This document shows positions 7,905 through 16,699 of a DNA stretch of 64,000 nucleotides, one piece after another (positions within the stretch are counted from its first letter, which is position 1; each line of letters begins with the position of its first letter). The DNA is from Verrucomicrobiota bacterium (GTDB lineage Bacteria; Verrucomicrobiota; Verrucomicrobiia; Opitutales; Opitutaceae): positions 1 to 64,000 of the forward strand of contig JACRKC010000085.1 in the NCBI GenBank assembly GCA_016235555.1, given 5' to 3'. Both the position numbers and the translations under genes were made by a program. The notes under the pieces are model-generated. The model had not been told where the DNA came from, made no database searches, and saw only the letters and a list, made by a program, of their open reading frames with translations.

Positions 7905-10301
7905 TCAGGGCAGCAGCGGCGCGTTGTTTTTCGGGTCGTTGACGAGCGCTTCGAAGCGCGGATCGCCGCGGAGGGGAAACCAGGTGGGGCTCGATTTCGC
8001 GACGTGGACGTTTTCGCCGCCGGGCGTGCGCAGCAGGCGGGCGAATTCGGCGAGCGCGGCGTCTTTGTCACCGAGCCACGCGAGACAGGAGGCATAGGCC
8101 TGGCTGTAACCCGGACCCGAAAAGGCATCGCGTGACTCGGGCACGAGGTCCTTCGCTTTTTGCGCGCAACGCAGGGCGTCGCCGCGATTCCCGAGCAATG
8201 CATAGGCGCTGCCGAGGCCGGCCCAGAAGCCCGCATTGGCGGGTTGCTTTTCGAGCCGGGTCTTCAGGTCCGTGATGGCTTTCGAGGCCCGCATTTGGGC
8301 CGCGGGCCGATCGCCGTGGGCGGCCAACACCAAGGCCGCGAAGCTGTCCTCCACCCCGGGCGCATTGCCGAAACCGTCATAATACGGCAACTGCCGGTCG
8401 AGCGCGACATACCCCGGGAAATCGCCCGTGGCCAGCGCCGCGGCCTTGCGCAACGTGATGACATCGGGCGCGCCGGCTTTGTCCGCGGGCAGGTGGGCAA
8501 GCCAGTCTCGGAGCTCCTGGGTGGAACCGCGGGCCTGAAAGGCAATGTAGTGAAGATTGAACTGCTCCGGGATGGAATTTTCCGCCAGCTCCACCGTGCG
8601 GCGCTGGTTGGCGGCCGCCTCGTCGAAGAGCCGGACGGCGAGGGCGGTGGAGAAGAGATTGCGCGCGAAACGCGCCTGCCGTGGGTCGAGCAGGCTGGCG
8701 CGACGGAGGTTCGTGAGGGCGTCGGCCCAGCGCCCTTGGCGCCGGTGGATCAAGCCGAGCGAACCGAAGACCACGGCGTCGTTCGGGCGGAGCACAGCCA
8801 GGCGCGAATACTGTTCGGTCGCGCGCGCATAGTCGCGGTAGCCGTAGTAGTAATAGTCGCCGAGTTTCTCGATCACCTCGGGCGCATCCGGGGCGAGCTT
8901 GACGGCGGTTTCGATCGCAGCCTTGGCCTTGGCGAGCCGTTCCGCGGTTTGGTCGATCTCGTTGAAAAAATTGTAGGCGTGGAACGAACCGAGCTCCGCC
9001 CAGGCCGCGGCGAATTGTGGATCGAGCTGGACGGCCTGCAGCAGGAGCGACTCCGCCTGCACAAAGGCGCTGAGCACTCCGCCGCCGCGCAACTGGCGCG
9101 CCTTCACGTAGGCGTCGTAGGCGGCGAGATTGGCCGTCGGGCGGCGGTCGAGCAGCTGCTTCTCCTCCGGGGAGAGCGCCGCGGAGAGTGCGGCGGCGAT
9201 CGCTTGGGACAGCTCGGACTGGATGGCGAAGACGTTGGTGAGGTCCTTGTCGTAGCTTTTGGCCCAGACGTGTTCGTCGGTCGCGGCGCGGATGAGCTGG
9301 CCGGTCACGCGCACCATGTTGCCCGCGCGGCGCACGCTGCCCTCGAGAATGTAGGCGACGCCGAGTTCCTGCGCGATCTGGCGCATGGTCTTGGTCGTGG
9401 CGCGATATTGCATGACGGAGGTGCGCGACACGACCCGCAGCTCCTTCACGAGGGCGAGATTGGTGAGGATGTCCTCATGCACGCCGTCGGCGAAGAACGC
9501 GCTGTCCTTCTCCTCGCTGAGATTGTTGAAGGGGAGGACCGCGATGGATTTGTCGGACACCGGTGCCGCGGATTTTTCGGTGGTGGCAGGGCGCGCGGCC
9601 GCGCCGGCGTTCGGCGTGGCGCCTGCGACCGCCCCCTTGTCCTTTGTGGCCGGGCGCAGCGCGAAGTAGACGGCGGCGGCGATGGCGAGGACGGCGATCG
9701 CGCCGAACACGAGCGGCAGGCGCGAGGCCGGGGGCCGCGCGGGTTTGTCGGGCGTGGCACGGGTCTCCTGACCCGTGTCGTCCGAGCCCACGGGTCGGGA
9801 GACCCGTGCCACGGTGGGCGCCACCTTTTTGGGGGATTCGAGCAGGCGCTTCACCTGCGCCACGAACTCCGGCGTCGGTCCGCCGTTGGCCAGGCGCGTC
9901 CATTGGTAGCGCATGAAATCCTCGGGCACGTCCGCCCCCGTCTCCTTCGTGGCGTCGATCACGATCGGCACAATGAACGCGCGGTGGCTGCCCATGTCCT
10001 GCGTGCGGTCGATGGCAATTTTCCACTCGCGGCGGAAGTAGCCTTCGGCGCGCTGCTCGGTCTGCTGCGAGATGATCGGCACGAAGAGGGCGCACGTCTT
10101 GATCTGGGTGCGGATCTTCTGATCCCACTGGTCGCCGCCGCGCAGCTCGTTCTGGTCGAACCAGACCTCGACACCGAAGGCACGCAGCGCCTCGGCGATG
10201 CGCCGTGCGGCGTCGGCGTCCTCACGCGCGTAGCTGAGGAAGACGGCGCCAGTGGGAGAGTGGGAAGCGTCGGACAAGGGCTGGAAACGACCGGGCGCCA
10301 A
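7905..10301 (-). CDS. TIR domain - TM - TolB-like - TPR protein
   Basis: A large multidomain protein (798 aa). A TIR domain covers about residues 17-150 (AVFLSYAREDAD; a candidate catalytic Glu at about 92 in FRREWKIAI). A Pro-rich linker and one membrane segment (about 195-215) follow, then a TolB/FlgO-like domain (about 250-370; SIAVLPFNNLSEEKDSAFFA) and TPR-type helices to the end. The TIR domain would be cytoplasmic and the rest extracytoplasmic if the single segment spans the membrane. Similar cyclase-like TolB-TPR proteins are common in Verrucomicrobia. The role is unknown: signalling, or NAD-dependent immunity. No ATG is available: the start shown at 10301 is TTG and may be wrong. A palindromic repeat at 9754-9812 is read in frame in the linker. 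Confidence 0.8.
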   Translation of the reverse strand: MAPGRFQPLSDASHSPTGAVFLSYAREDADAARRIAEALRAFGVEVWFDQNELRGGDQWDQKIRTQIKTCALFVPIISQQTEQRAEGYFRREWKIAIDRTQDMGSHRAFIVPIVIDATKETGADVPEDFMRYQWTRLANGGPTPEFVAQVKRLLESPKKVAPTVARVSRPVGSDDTGQETRATPDKPARPPASRLPLVFGAIAVLAIAAAVYFALRPATKDKGAVAGATPNAGAAARPATTEKSAAPVSDKSIAVLPFNNLSEEKDSAFFADGVHEDILTNLALVKELRVVSRTSVMQYRATTKTMRQIAQELGVAYILEGSVRRAGNMVRVTGQLIRAATDEHVWAKSYDKDLTNVFAIQSELSQAIAAALSAALSPEEKQLLDRRPTANLAAYDAYVKARQLRGGGVLSAFVQAESLLLQAVQLDPQFAAAWAELGSFHAYNFFNEIDQTAERLAKAKAAIETAVKLAPDAPEVIEKLGDYYYYGYRDYARATEQYSRLAVLRPNDAVVFGSLGLIHRRQGRWADALTNLRRASLLDPRQARFARNLFSTALAVRLFDEAAANQRRTVELAENSIPEQFNLHYIAFQARGSTQELRDWLAHLPADKAGAPDVITLRKAAALATGDFPGYVALDRQLPYYDGFGNAPGVEDSFAALVLAAHGDRPAAQMRASKAITDLKTRLEKQPANAGFWAGLGSAYALLGNRGDALRCAQKAKDLVPESRDAFSGPGYSQAYASCLAWLGDKDAALAEFARLLRTPGGENVHVAKSSPTWFPLRGDPRFEALVNDPKNNAPLLP
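9754..9812. repeat. Palindromic repeat inside the TIR-TPR gene
   Basis: The left arm GTGGCACGGGTCTCCTGACC and the right arm GGTCGGGAGACCCGTGCCAC are complementary. It lies in frame in the linker between the TIR domain and the membrane segment. The same arm type recurs in the intergenic unit at 14629-14684. Confidence 0.75.
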
Positions 10302-10620
10302 AGTGGCGGCCCGCCGCGCGCGAGACGAGGAGGAAATGCGACCGGCGGCTCAGGGGGGCTCAAACTGAGGTCAGTGATTTGTAGCGGCGGTCTATGCCCG
10401 CCGAACGAATCCCCTTGGCGCAACGACGGCGGTCATAGACCGCCGCTACAACCGAGGCATTCGAGAACTGACCTCAGTTTGAGTTACACCTGGCTCAGGG
10501 CGCACAGCTCACTTTCGTGCACGACGGAGGGGCGCTTTGCCAAGCGCCCAAGCCCGGCGGTTGGAAAACCGCCGCTCCGTCGTTCTCACCGGGCGGCAAG
10601 AAACTGCGATTCGCCCCGGC
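10302..10620. repeat. Intergenic stretch holding two palindromic units
   Basis: No gene is seen. First unit: outer arms CTCAAACTGAGGTCAGT (10359-10375) and ACTGACCTCAGTTTGAG (10467-10483), a perfect 17-bp inverted repeat. It encloses an inner unit, GTAGCGGCGGTCTATGCCCG ... CGGTCATAGACCGCCGCTAC (10381-10449). Second unit, 10501-10610: a homologue of the one at 4525-4638. The convergent ABC gene ends at 10621. Confidence 0.75.
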
Positions 10621-11469
10621 TCAGGCGAGGCGCAGCTGGTCGCCGCGGCGGGCGAGCCGGAGGCGCGCGCCGAAAGCCGCCGAGAGCCGGGCGGAGGTCA
10701 GCACCTCGCCGCGCGGGCCCGCGGCGAGCACGCGGCCCGCGCGCAGCAGCAGCGCGTGGGTGAAAGCCGGGGTGATTTCCTCGACGTGGTGCGTGACCAG
10801 CACGAGCGCGGGGCCGGGGGTGGGCGGGGCTTTATGCCCCGACCGCTTCCTGCGACGACGCGCGGAGTCGGGGCGTAAAGCCCCTCCCACGGCTCCGGAG
10901 CGCGCGAGCCGTTCCACAAACTTGAGAAAATGCCCGCGCGCCACCGGGTCGAGGCCGGCGCAGGGCTCGTCGAGGATGAGCAGCCGCGGGCGGGCCATGA
11001 GCGCGCGCGCGATGAGCACGCGCTGGCGTTCGCCTTGCGAGAGGTGGGCCCAGGCGCGATCGGCGATGCGGGCGAGGCCGACGAAGCGGAGGAGTTTCAG
11101 CGCCGCCGCGCGGTCGGCGCGCGTGCCGGCGTGCCAGAGGTCGAGCTGGGCGAATTTGCCGCTGACCACGGTGTCGAGCGCGACCTCGGCGGGCGGGATC
11201 GCGGCGACGAACGAACTCGTCACGACGCCGAGGTGGAAACGCAGTTCGCGCCAGTCGCTCGCACCGTAGCGTTGACCGAGCACCGCGATCTCGCCGGCGG
11301 TGGGCGAGAGGAAGCCGGTGAGCGACTTGAGGAGCGAGGTCTTGCCGGACCCGTTGGGGCCGAGGATCACCCAGTGCTCGCCGCGGGCGACGCGCCAGTC
11401 GAGGCCGCGGAGGATGGCGGTGGCGCCGCGTTCGACGCGGAGGCCGGAGACTTCGAGGATGGGCGTCAT
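10621..11469 (-). CDS. ABC transporter ATP-binding protein
   Basis: A 283-residue ABC ATPase. Walker A GPNGSGKT is at about 37-44, signature LSQGE at 143-147, Walker B LLILDEP at about 164-170 and the H-loop His at about 227. The general form matches stand-alone ATPases of the ModF/molybdate-like or YlmA-like type; no permease is adjacent. The start at 11469 gives MTPILEVSGL; an in-frame upstream extension is not needed. A palindromic repeat (10820-10890) is read in frame between Walker B and the H-loop, adding a basic loop of about 25 residues in a normally conserved region. Confidence 0.88.
   Translation of the reverse strand: MTPILEVSGLRVERGATAILRGLDWRVARGEHWVILGPNGSGKTSLLKSLTGFLSPTAGEIAVLGQRYGASDWRELRFHLGVVTSSFVAAIPPAEVALDTVVSGKFAQLDLWHAGTRADRAAALKLLRFVGLARIADRAWAHLSQGERQRVLIARALMARPRLLILDEPCAGLDPVARGHFLKFVERLARSGAVGGALRPDSARRRRKRSGHKAPPTPGPALVLVTHHVEEITPAFTHALLLRAGRVLAAGPRGEVLTSARLSAAFGARLRLARRGDQLRLA
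10820..10890. repeat. Palindromic repeat inside the ABC ATPase gene
   Basis: The left arm GTGGGCGGGGCTTTATGCCC and the right arm GGGGCGTAAAGCCCCTCCCA are complementary. It is in frame between Walker B and the H-loop of the ATPase. Confidence 0.8.
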
Positions 11470-11642
11470 GCGAGGTGGGTTGGTGCGGCAAGCTTCATCC
11501 CGCAGCCACGGCGCCACACCGCGAAGGATTTGTCATTTAATAGATGACATCGTGGTTCGGCGTCGCGCGGGATAGAGGGCATGGCCGCAGAGTCTTCAGG
11601 TGCGGAGTTGCGCCGGTCAATCGTGGGGCTCAGGGTTTCGCC

Positions 11643-13142
11643 ATGCATCGGTTGAAATTGCTGTTCGCCGCACTGGCCGCCGTCGTCACGGTCCAGGCGC
11701 GGCCGTTCACGGTGGTCGCCTACAATGTTGAGAACCTCTTCGACGTCGACGGCATCGCCGCCTACGAGGAATACCAGGCGCCGAAGTATACGCCGGCCCA
11801 CGCGCTGACGAAGCTACAGAACATCGCCAGGGTCGTCGCGCGCTTCGACGCCGGCCGCGGGCCCGATGTGCTGATGCTCTGCGAACTCGAGGTCGACGCC
11901 ACGCCGGGCGCCACGCCACCCGACTACGACGCGATCCTCGCGCGCTACGCGGGGGCGAAACTCCCCGCGATGCTGGCTGGGAAAGTCGCACCCGAAGTCG
12001 CCGATCTGCCCGCCGAGGCCTTGCTGCTCAAGGCCCTCGCCGATGCAGGGGTGACGGGTTACCAGGTCGTGATCGGCGACAACGTGACCGCCGCCGGTTC
12101 CGGGCGGGCCCAGCAGGCGATCAAGTGCGCGATTTTCACGCGGCTCCCGGTGAAGGCCGTGCGCTCGCATGCGACGCTGGATGCACGGGCGATCCTCGAA
12201 GTGCAGGTCGAAGTGGACGGCGCCCCGCTGTATCTCTTCGCGAATCACTGGAAATCCGGCGCGAGCGACCCGGCGACCGAGCCGACGCGGGCCGCGAACG
12301 CGAAGACGCTGCGCACGCGGCTCGACGAGATTCTCCGCGCCGATCCGAACGCCGACATCATCCTCGGCGGCGATTTCAACTCCCAATACAACCAGAAGCA
12401 GCGCTACCCCGCGATGAAGACCACCGGCCTCAACGACGTGCTCGGCTCGCAGGGCAACGAACTCGCGGTGCGCCAGGCGTCGCGTCCGCTCTACAATCTC
12501 TGGTTCGAGCTGCCCGCGGCGCAGCGCGGCAGCGACACCTATCGCGGCGAGTGGGGCACGCTCATGCACCTCATCGTCTCGCGCGGACTCTACGACTACC
12601 GCGGCGTGCAATACGTGGACAACTCGTTCGCCGTCGCCAGATTTGCCGGCCTGAACGCCGACGCGAGGGGCCTCCCCGTGCGCTGGTCCGGCGCGGGTCC
12701 GGCGGGCAGCGGGTTCTCGGATCATTTTCCGATCTCCGCGAAGTTCGTCACCGTGCCGGACGGCAAGGCGGACAAGTGGCTCAATCTGCGCGCCTCCTCC
12801 TCGGACGAGAACGGTCCGGCCGAACCGGTGAAGATCGACTTTGCGAAACTCGATCTCGAGGGTCTGGCGCTCACGGCGCAGAAGCTGCCGGCCGGCGCGA
12901 CGCTGCGCAGCCCGGGCAATCTCGGGAAGCTGGTGCGGGTCGAAGGTGTGATTGCGCCGGGGACGCGGCTCGCCGTCGAGTTTCTCGGCGAGACCTACGA
13001 CATCTACTGCCCCGATCCGGCGCTGCGCACGAAGCTGCGCGAGCAATTCAAGGCTGGCGAACGCGTGCGGTTCTTCGGCGAACTCGGGCAGTATCGCGAA
13101 CGCTGGCAGTTCGTGGTGCAGGATGCCGCGTGGGTGCGTTGA
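11643..13142 (+). CDS. Exported endonuclease/exonuclease/phosphatase-fold protein
   Basis: A 499-residue protein with a signal peptide (MHRLKLLFAALAAVVTVQA) followed by the EEP fold: VVAYNVENLFD near the N-terminus, LCELEV, FANHWKS, IILGGDFNS and FSDHFPIS. These are the Asn/Glu/His/Asp positions of metal-dependent phosphodiesterases. The C-terminal approximately 140 residues form an extra domain I cannot name. The product is probably a periplasmic or secreted nuclease or phosphodiesterase. The start at 11643 is chosen for the signal peptide. It is divergent from the ABC ATPase gene; the 170-base gap presumably holds both promoters. Confidence 0.88.
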   Translation: MHRLKLLFAALAAVVTVQARPFTVVAYNVENLFDVDGIAAYEEYQAPKYTPAHALTKLQNIARVVARFDAGRGPDVLMLCELEVDATPGATPPDYDAILARYAGAKLPAMLAGKVAPEVADLPAEALLLKALADAGVTGYQVVIGDNVTAAGSGRAQQAIKCAIFTRLPVKAVRSHATLDARAILEVQVEVDGAPLYLFANHWKSGASDPATEPTRAANAKTLRTRLDEILRADPNADIILGGDFNSQYNQKQRYPAMKTTGLNDVLGSQGNELAVRQASRPLYNLWFELPAAQRGSDTYRGEWGTLMHLIVSRGLYDYRGVQYVDNSFAVARFAGLNADARGLPVRWSGAGPAGSGFSDHFPISAKFVTVPDGKADKWLNLRASSSDENGPAEPVKIDFAKLDLEGLALTAQKLPAGATLRSPGNLGKLVRVEGVIAPGTRLAVEFLGETYDIYCPDPALRTKLREQFKAGERVRFFGELGQYRERWQFVVQDAAWVR

Positions 13143-13166
13143 CCACAGGTCGCGGCGGAGCATTTC

Positions 13167-13547
13167 ATGAGCAAACTGATCGTCTACACCCTCGCGCAAT
13201 GCAGCACGTGCCGCGACGCCACGAAGTGGTTGCGAGCACACCAGGTCGAGTTTGAGGAGCGGGCGATCCGGGAAACGCCACCGACGCCGGGGGAACTGCG
13301 GGCCGTGCTCGCGGCGCAGGGCGGACAGATCGGCAGGCTCTTCAACAGCTCGGGGATCGAGTATCGCGCGCTCAAGATGGCTGAGAAACTCCCGGCCATG
13401 GCGGAGGCGGAGAAGCTCACGCTGCTCGCGGGAAACGGCAGCCTGGTCAAGCGGCCTTTCGTAGTCGGCGGCGGCGTGGGACTGGTGGGCTTCCACGAGG
13501 AGAAATGGGCGGCGGCGTTCGCGGGTCGCAGTCCGGGGCGCAAGTGA
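13167..13547 (+). CDS. ArsC/Spx-family thioredoxin-fold protein
   Basis: A 126-residue member of the ArsC family. The N-terminal CSTC motif (residues about 12-15, in TLAQCSTCRDATKWL) is a CXXC form as in Spx/MgsR-like members, and the C-terminal segment LVKRPFVVGGG is typical. It is most likely a thiol-disulfide or reductase-like protein; true arsenate reduction is not shown. A weak GCGGAG sits about 8 bases before the ATG. It lies 24 bases after the nuclease-fold gene. Confidence 0.85.
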   Translation: MSKLIVYTLAQCSTCRDATKWLRAHQVEFEERAIRETPPTPGELRAVLAAQGGQIGRLFNSSGIEYRALKMAEKLPAMAEAEKLTLLAGNGSLVKRPFVVGGGVGLVGFHEEKWAAAFAGRSPGRK

Positions 13548-13599
13548 AGATACCCTGTAACTTTTGGCGGCTCGAGGGGTATTGGGCAATGCACCTTCT

Positions 13600-14544
13600 A
13601 TGAATATTCCTTTCCGTTTTTTCGTTTCGGCGGGTCTGCTGGCCGCCACGGCTCTCACGGCGCACGCGCGCATCGAGCGTAATGTGGAGAAAACCTTCAC
13701 GGTTCAGGCCGCCGGCACGCTCCGGCTGGAAACCCAGGGCGGCGAAATCCGCGTGATGCCCGGCGCCGACGGCGTGGTCAAAATCACGGCCCGAGAAAAA
13801 ATCCGCGCCAACACCGACGCCGAGGCCGACGATCTGCTCAAGAAGCTCGACCTCGATTTCACGCAGACCGGCAATGACGTGACGGCGATCGCGAAATACG
13901 AACGCAAGCCGATCGGGTTCAACTGGGGTTCGTGGCCGCCGGTGCAGGTCGATTTCATCGTCGCGGTGCCCGCGGCCTACGCCACGGAGCTGCGCACGTC
14001 GGGCGGCGGAATCACGTCGGGCGACCTCAATGGCAGGGTGAACGCCCGCACTTCGGGCGGCAGCATCAAGCTCGGCAGGGTCGGCGCCGACGTCGATGCG
14101 CACACTTCGGGCGGCAATGTCACGCTCGACGCCGCGCGGGGCGAGGTGAAGCTCGGCACCTCCGGCGGCAACATCACGGTCGGCCGCGTCGATGGTCCGG
14201 CCTCTCTCTCGACGTCCGGCGGCAGCATCAAGGTCGACTCCGTCGTCGGCGCCCTCAAGGCGCACACCAGCGGCGGCAACATCCGCGCCGGTGTCGCCGG
14301 CCCGCTGAAGGATGACTGCGTGCTCAGCACCTCCGGCGGCAGCGTGCGAGTGACGGTCGACAAGGCCGCGGCGTTCCGGCTGGATGCGTCCACCAGCGGC
14401 GGTTCGGTCGATGCCGAGGGCCTCACCATCACGCTCGAGAAATCGAGCCGCGATCGCAGCAAGCTGGCTGGATCGGTGAATGGCGGGGGACCGTTGCTCA
14501 AGCTGCGTTCCAGCGGCGGCAGCATTGAAGTGAAGACGTTGTAA
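13600..14544 (+). CDS. DUF4097-type repeat protein, exported
   Basis: A 314-residue exported protein: signal peptide MNIPFRFFVSAGLLAATALTAHA, then a repetitive beta-rich body with a TSGG motif recurring about every 16-20 residues (TSGGGI, TSGGSI, TSGGNV, TSGGNI and so on). This is the pattern of DUF4097/adhesin-like right-handed beta proteins. It probably lies in the periplasm or on the surface; the function is unknown. The start at 13600 is preferred because it opens the signal peptide. A second, more diverged member follows at 14813. Confidence 0.85.
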   Translation: MNIPFRFFVSAGLLAATALTAHARIERNVEKTFTVQAAGTLRLETQGGEIRVMPGADGVVKITAREKIRANTDAEADDLLKKLDLDFTQTGNDVTAIAKYERKPIGFNWGSWPPVQVDFIVAVPAAYATELRTSGGGITSGDLNGRVNARTSGGSIKLGRVGADVDAHTSGGNVTLDAARGEVKLGTSGGNITVGRVDGPASLSTSGGSIKVDSVVGALKAHTSGGNIRAGVAGPLKDDCVLSTSGGSVRVTVDKAAAFRLDASTSGGSVDAEGLTITLEKSSRDRSKLAGSVNGGGPLLKLRSSGGSIEVKTL

Positions 14545-14812
14545 TTCCAACGCGCGATCAAGTTGAGCCGAACTCTGAGCGTTCAACTTGCCGGAAAGTA
14601 GGAGCCTGCTCGCAGGCGATGGCTTGGAGTGGCACGGGGCTCCGGACCCGGGTTCGGATTGCCGGGTCCGGAGACCCGTGCCACGAAATCGCCTGCGAGC
14701 AGGCTCCTACCATTCGCGTTCGTCTCATCTTGACGGCAAATGGGAACAAGACCGCGACAGGCGTAGTGTTACCGCTGCGCCGGCGCTTGCGCGATCGCGG
14801 CGGGCGGCCAGA
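14545..14812. other. Intergenic region with a nested palindromic unit
   Basis: No gene is seen. The only structure is the repeat at 14598-14710, listed separately; the remaining flanks are featureless. Confidence 0.5.
14598..14710. repeat. Nested palindromic repeat (one unit inside another)
   Basis: The outer arms GTAGGAGCCTGCTCGCAGGC and GCCTGCGAGCAGGCTCCTAC are perfectly complementary. Between them lies a second unit of a different family at 14629-14684 with arms GTGGCACGGGGCTCCGGACC and GGTCCGGAGACCCGTGCCAC. This inner family also occurs inside the TIR-TPR gene. Confidence 0.8.
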
Positions 14813-15799
14813 ATGCCGGTTTCCATGTTCGCCTTCGTCCGCATTTTGATCGCCTTGTGCGCCGTCCTCGCTTCGTTGCCGGCGGCCGAGCGCGAAATCA
14901 AACGGCGGTTTGCCGTGCAGCCCGGTTGCACGCTCAAAGTCGACACGCACCGCGGCCGCGTGGTGGTCGAGGAAAGCGAGACGGCGGAGGTCGCGTTGCT
15001 GCTCGACATGGACGCGGGTGTGAAGGAGGCCGAGGCGCAGCGGGTGTTTGATGCCGTGCAGCTCGAAATGAGCGAAACGGGCAACGCCGTGTCGATCCGC
15101 GTGCGAAATCCGGCGGAGCGCACGCTGTGGATTTGGGAGGAAAACAAGCAGGTCGAACTGTCGTTCAAGCTCACGGTGCCGCGGCAGTGTTCTCTGGACC
15201 TGACGGTGGGCGACGGATCGGTCGCGGTGGGAAACGTCGCGGGCCGCCACCGGACGCAGGTCAGGACGGGCAGCGTTTTCTTTCGACGGATCGATGGCTC
15301 GGTCGACGTCCGGGTGGAGTCCGGCACGATCATCGTCTCGCGCTGCAGCGGGGCGCTGACGGCCCGCGCGACGGTCGGCACCATCCGGACGGGCACGATC
15401 GGCGGCCCGGCGCAGCTTCACACGGGGGACGGAGACCTGGAGGTGCTGGCGGCGCGGGCCGGGGCGGTGCTGGACGCCGTGGCGGGCAACATCGTGGTGG
15501 GGCTGCCGCAGGGAGCCAGCGGCGATGTCCGTGCGAAAGCGGATGGCGGCAGCGTCGTAGCGCGGGTCGAGCCGGATGCCAACTGCCGGATCGAAGCGTC
15601 GTCGTCGTGGGGGCGCGTGGAGAGCAAGCTGCCGTTGACCATCGAATCAGGCGAGGTGGGGAAGCGGCGATTGATCGCGCGGATGGGGGCGGGAGGTCCC
15701 ACGCTGGCGTTGCGGGCGAGTGGCGGCAATGTGCGGCTCGAACCCCTTGAGTTCGACGTCGAGCTGACGGAGCTGGCCGAGAAGCCGAAAGGGGAATGA
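14813..15799 (+). CDS. Second DUF4097-like exported protein
   Basis: A 328-residue protein with a probable signal peptide (MFAFVRILIALCAVLASLPAAE) and a beta-rich body like the 13600 product. The TSGG repeats are replaced by looser GxV/GxI turns (VGDGSVAVGNV, VESGTIIVSRC). It ends with an acidic tail. It starts at 14813 (MPVSMF) or four codons later. It is in tandem with 13600, so the pair is likely an old duplication. Function unknown. Confidence 0.75.
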   Translation: MPVSMFAFVRILIALCAVLASLPAAEREIKRRFAVQPGCTLKVDTHRGRVVVEESETAEVALLLDMDAGVKEAEAQRVFDAVQLEMSETGNAVSIRVRNPAERTLWIWEENKQVELSFKLTVPRQCSLDLTVGDGSVAVGNVAGRHRTQVRTGSVFFRRIDGSVDVRVESGTIIVSRCSGALTARATVGTIRTGTIGGPAQLHTGDGDLEVLAARAGAVLDAVAGNIVVGLPQGASGDVRAKADGGSVVARVEPDANCRIEASSSWGRVESKLPLTIESGEVGKRRLIARMGAGGPTLALRASGGNVRLEPLEFDVELTELAEKPKGE

Positions 15800-15841
15800 G
15801 AATTGCCTGGCGTCGGCGTGGGCCGACGGTGGGATCGCGCC

Positions 15842-16699
15842 ATGGGTTTGATCGACACGCATACGCATCTGGAGTCGTTCGCGAGGCGCGGTGAGCTGCC
15901 GGCGATCCTGGCGCGTGCGACCGCGGCCGGAGTCGACGCCCTGATCACGATCGGGACGTCGCCGGACGACTGGGGGCTGTATCGCGACATCGCCCGGGAG
16001 CACGCGGGCTTCGTGCACTACACGGCGGGGCTTCATCCGTGTTCGGTCGAGGCGGGGTGGGCGGAGGCGTTTGCGGGGCTCGCGGGATTTTGGGATTCGG
16101 GTGGCAGGGGACTCCCGCCCCGTGAACCTAATAATTTGGGTCGGGAGACCCGGGCCACGCCGATCCCGGTGGCACTGGGGGAGTGCGGGCTGGACCGGTT
16201 TCACCTGCCGAAGGATGAAGCGGAAGCGGCGAAAATTTTCGCGTGGCAGCGGGCGGCGTTCGCAGAGCAGCTCGCGCTGGCGAAGCGGCTGGGCTGCCCG
16301 GTGGTGGTGCATTCGCGCGGCGCGTTTCGGGAGTGTCTGGAGATGATCGATGCGAGCGGCGTCGACTGGACGCGGGTGGTGTTCCACTGCTTCACCGAAG
16401 GCGCCGCCGAAATCGAGGAGCTGGCGCGGCGGGGCGGGGTGGGGTCGTTCACCGGGATCCTGACCTACAAGAGCGCCGGGACGATTCGCGCGGCGGCCAG
16501 GGTCCAGGGGCTGGGGCGCTTCATGGTCGAGACCGACGCGCCCTATCTCACCCCGATGCCACACCGCGGAAAGCCGAACGAGCCGGCCTTCGTGCGGCAT
16601 ACGGCGGAGTATGCGGCCAAGGAGGTCTTTGGCGTGGGGTTCGAAGAGCTCGTCAAAGCCTCCACGGAAACGGCGAGAAAATTTTTCGGATTGAGCTGA
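15842..16699 (+). CDS. TatD family metal-dependent hydrolase/DNase
   Basis: A 285-residue TatD-type TIM-barrel hydrolase. It carries the metal motif HTH (residues 7-9 in [10 protein letters not shown]), Glu114 (ALGECGLD), the His in VVVHSR, HCFTE and a late Asp (VETDAPYL). The family includes 3'-5' DNases and D-aminoacyl-tRNA-related hydrolases. The start at 15842 is the ATG before LIDTHTHL. A palindromic repeat (about 16100-16158) is read in frame at residues 86-108, adding a loop before the conserved ALGE strand. Confidence 0.92.
   Translation: MGLIDTHTHLESFARRGELPAILARATAAGVDALITIGTSPDDWGLYRDIAREHAGFVHYTAGLHPCSVEAGWAEAFAGLAGFWDSGGRGLPPREPNNLGRETRATPIPVALGECGLDRFHLPKDEAEAAKIFAWQRAAFAEQLALAKRLGCPVVVHSRGAFRECLEMIDASGVDWTRVVFHCFTEGAAEIEELARRGGVGSFTGILTYKSAGTIRAAARVQGLGRFMVETDAPYLTPMPHRGKPNEPAFVRHTAEYAAKEVFGVGFEELVKASTETARKFFGLS
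16100..16158. repeat. Palindromic repeat inside tatD-like gene
   Basis: The left arm GTGGCAGGGGACTCCCGCCC and the right arm GGGTCGGGAGACCCGGGCCA are roughly complementary. It is read in frame and encodes [20 protein letters not shown], similar in type to the inserts in hrpA and the TIR gene. Confidence 0.7.

Noticed and set aside
8160-10763. Long plus-strand frame opposite the TIR-TPR gene
   Set aside because: Shadow of a GC-rich gene; the minus-strand protein has clear TIR, TolB-like and TPR patterns.
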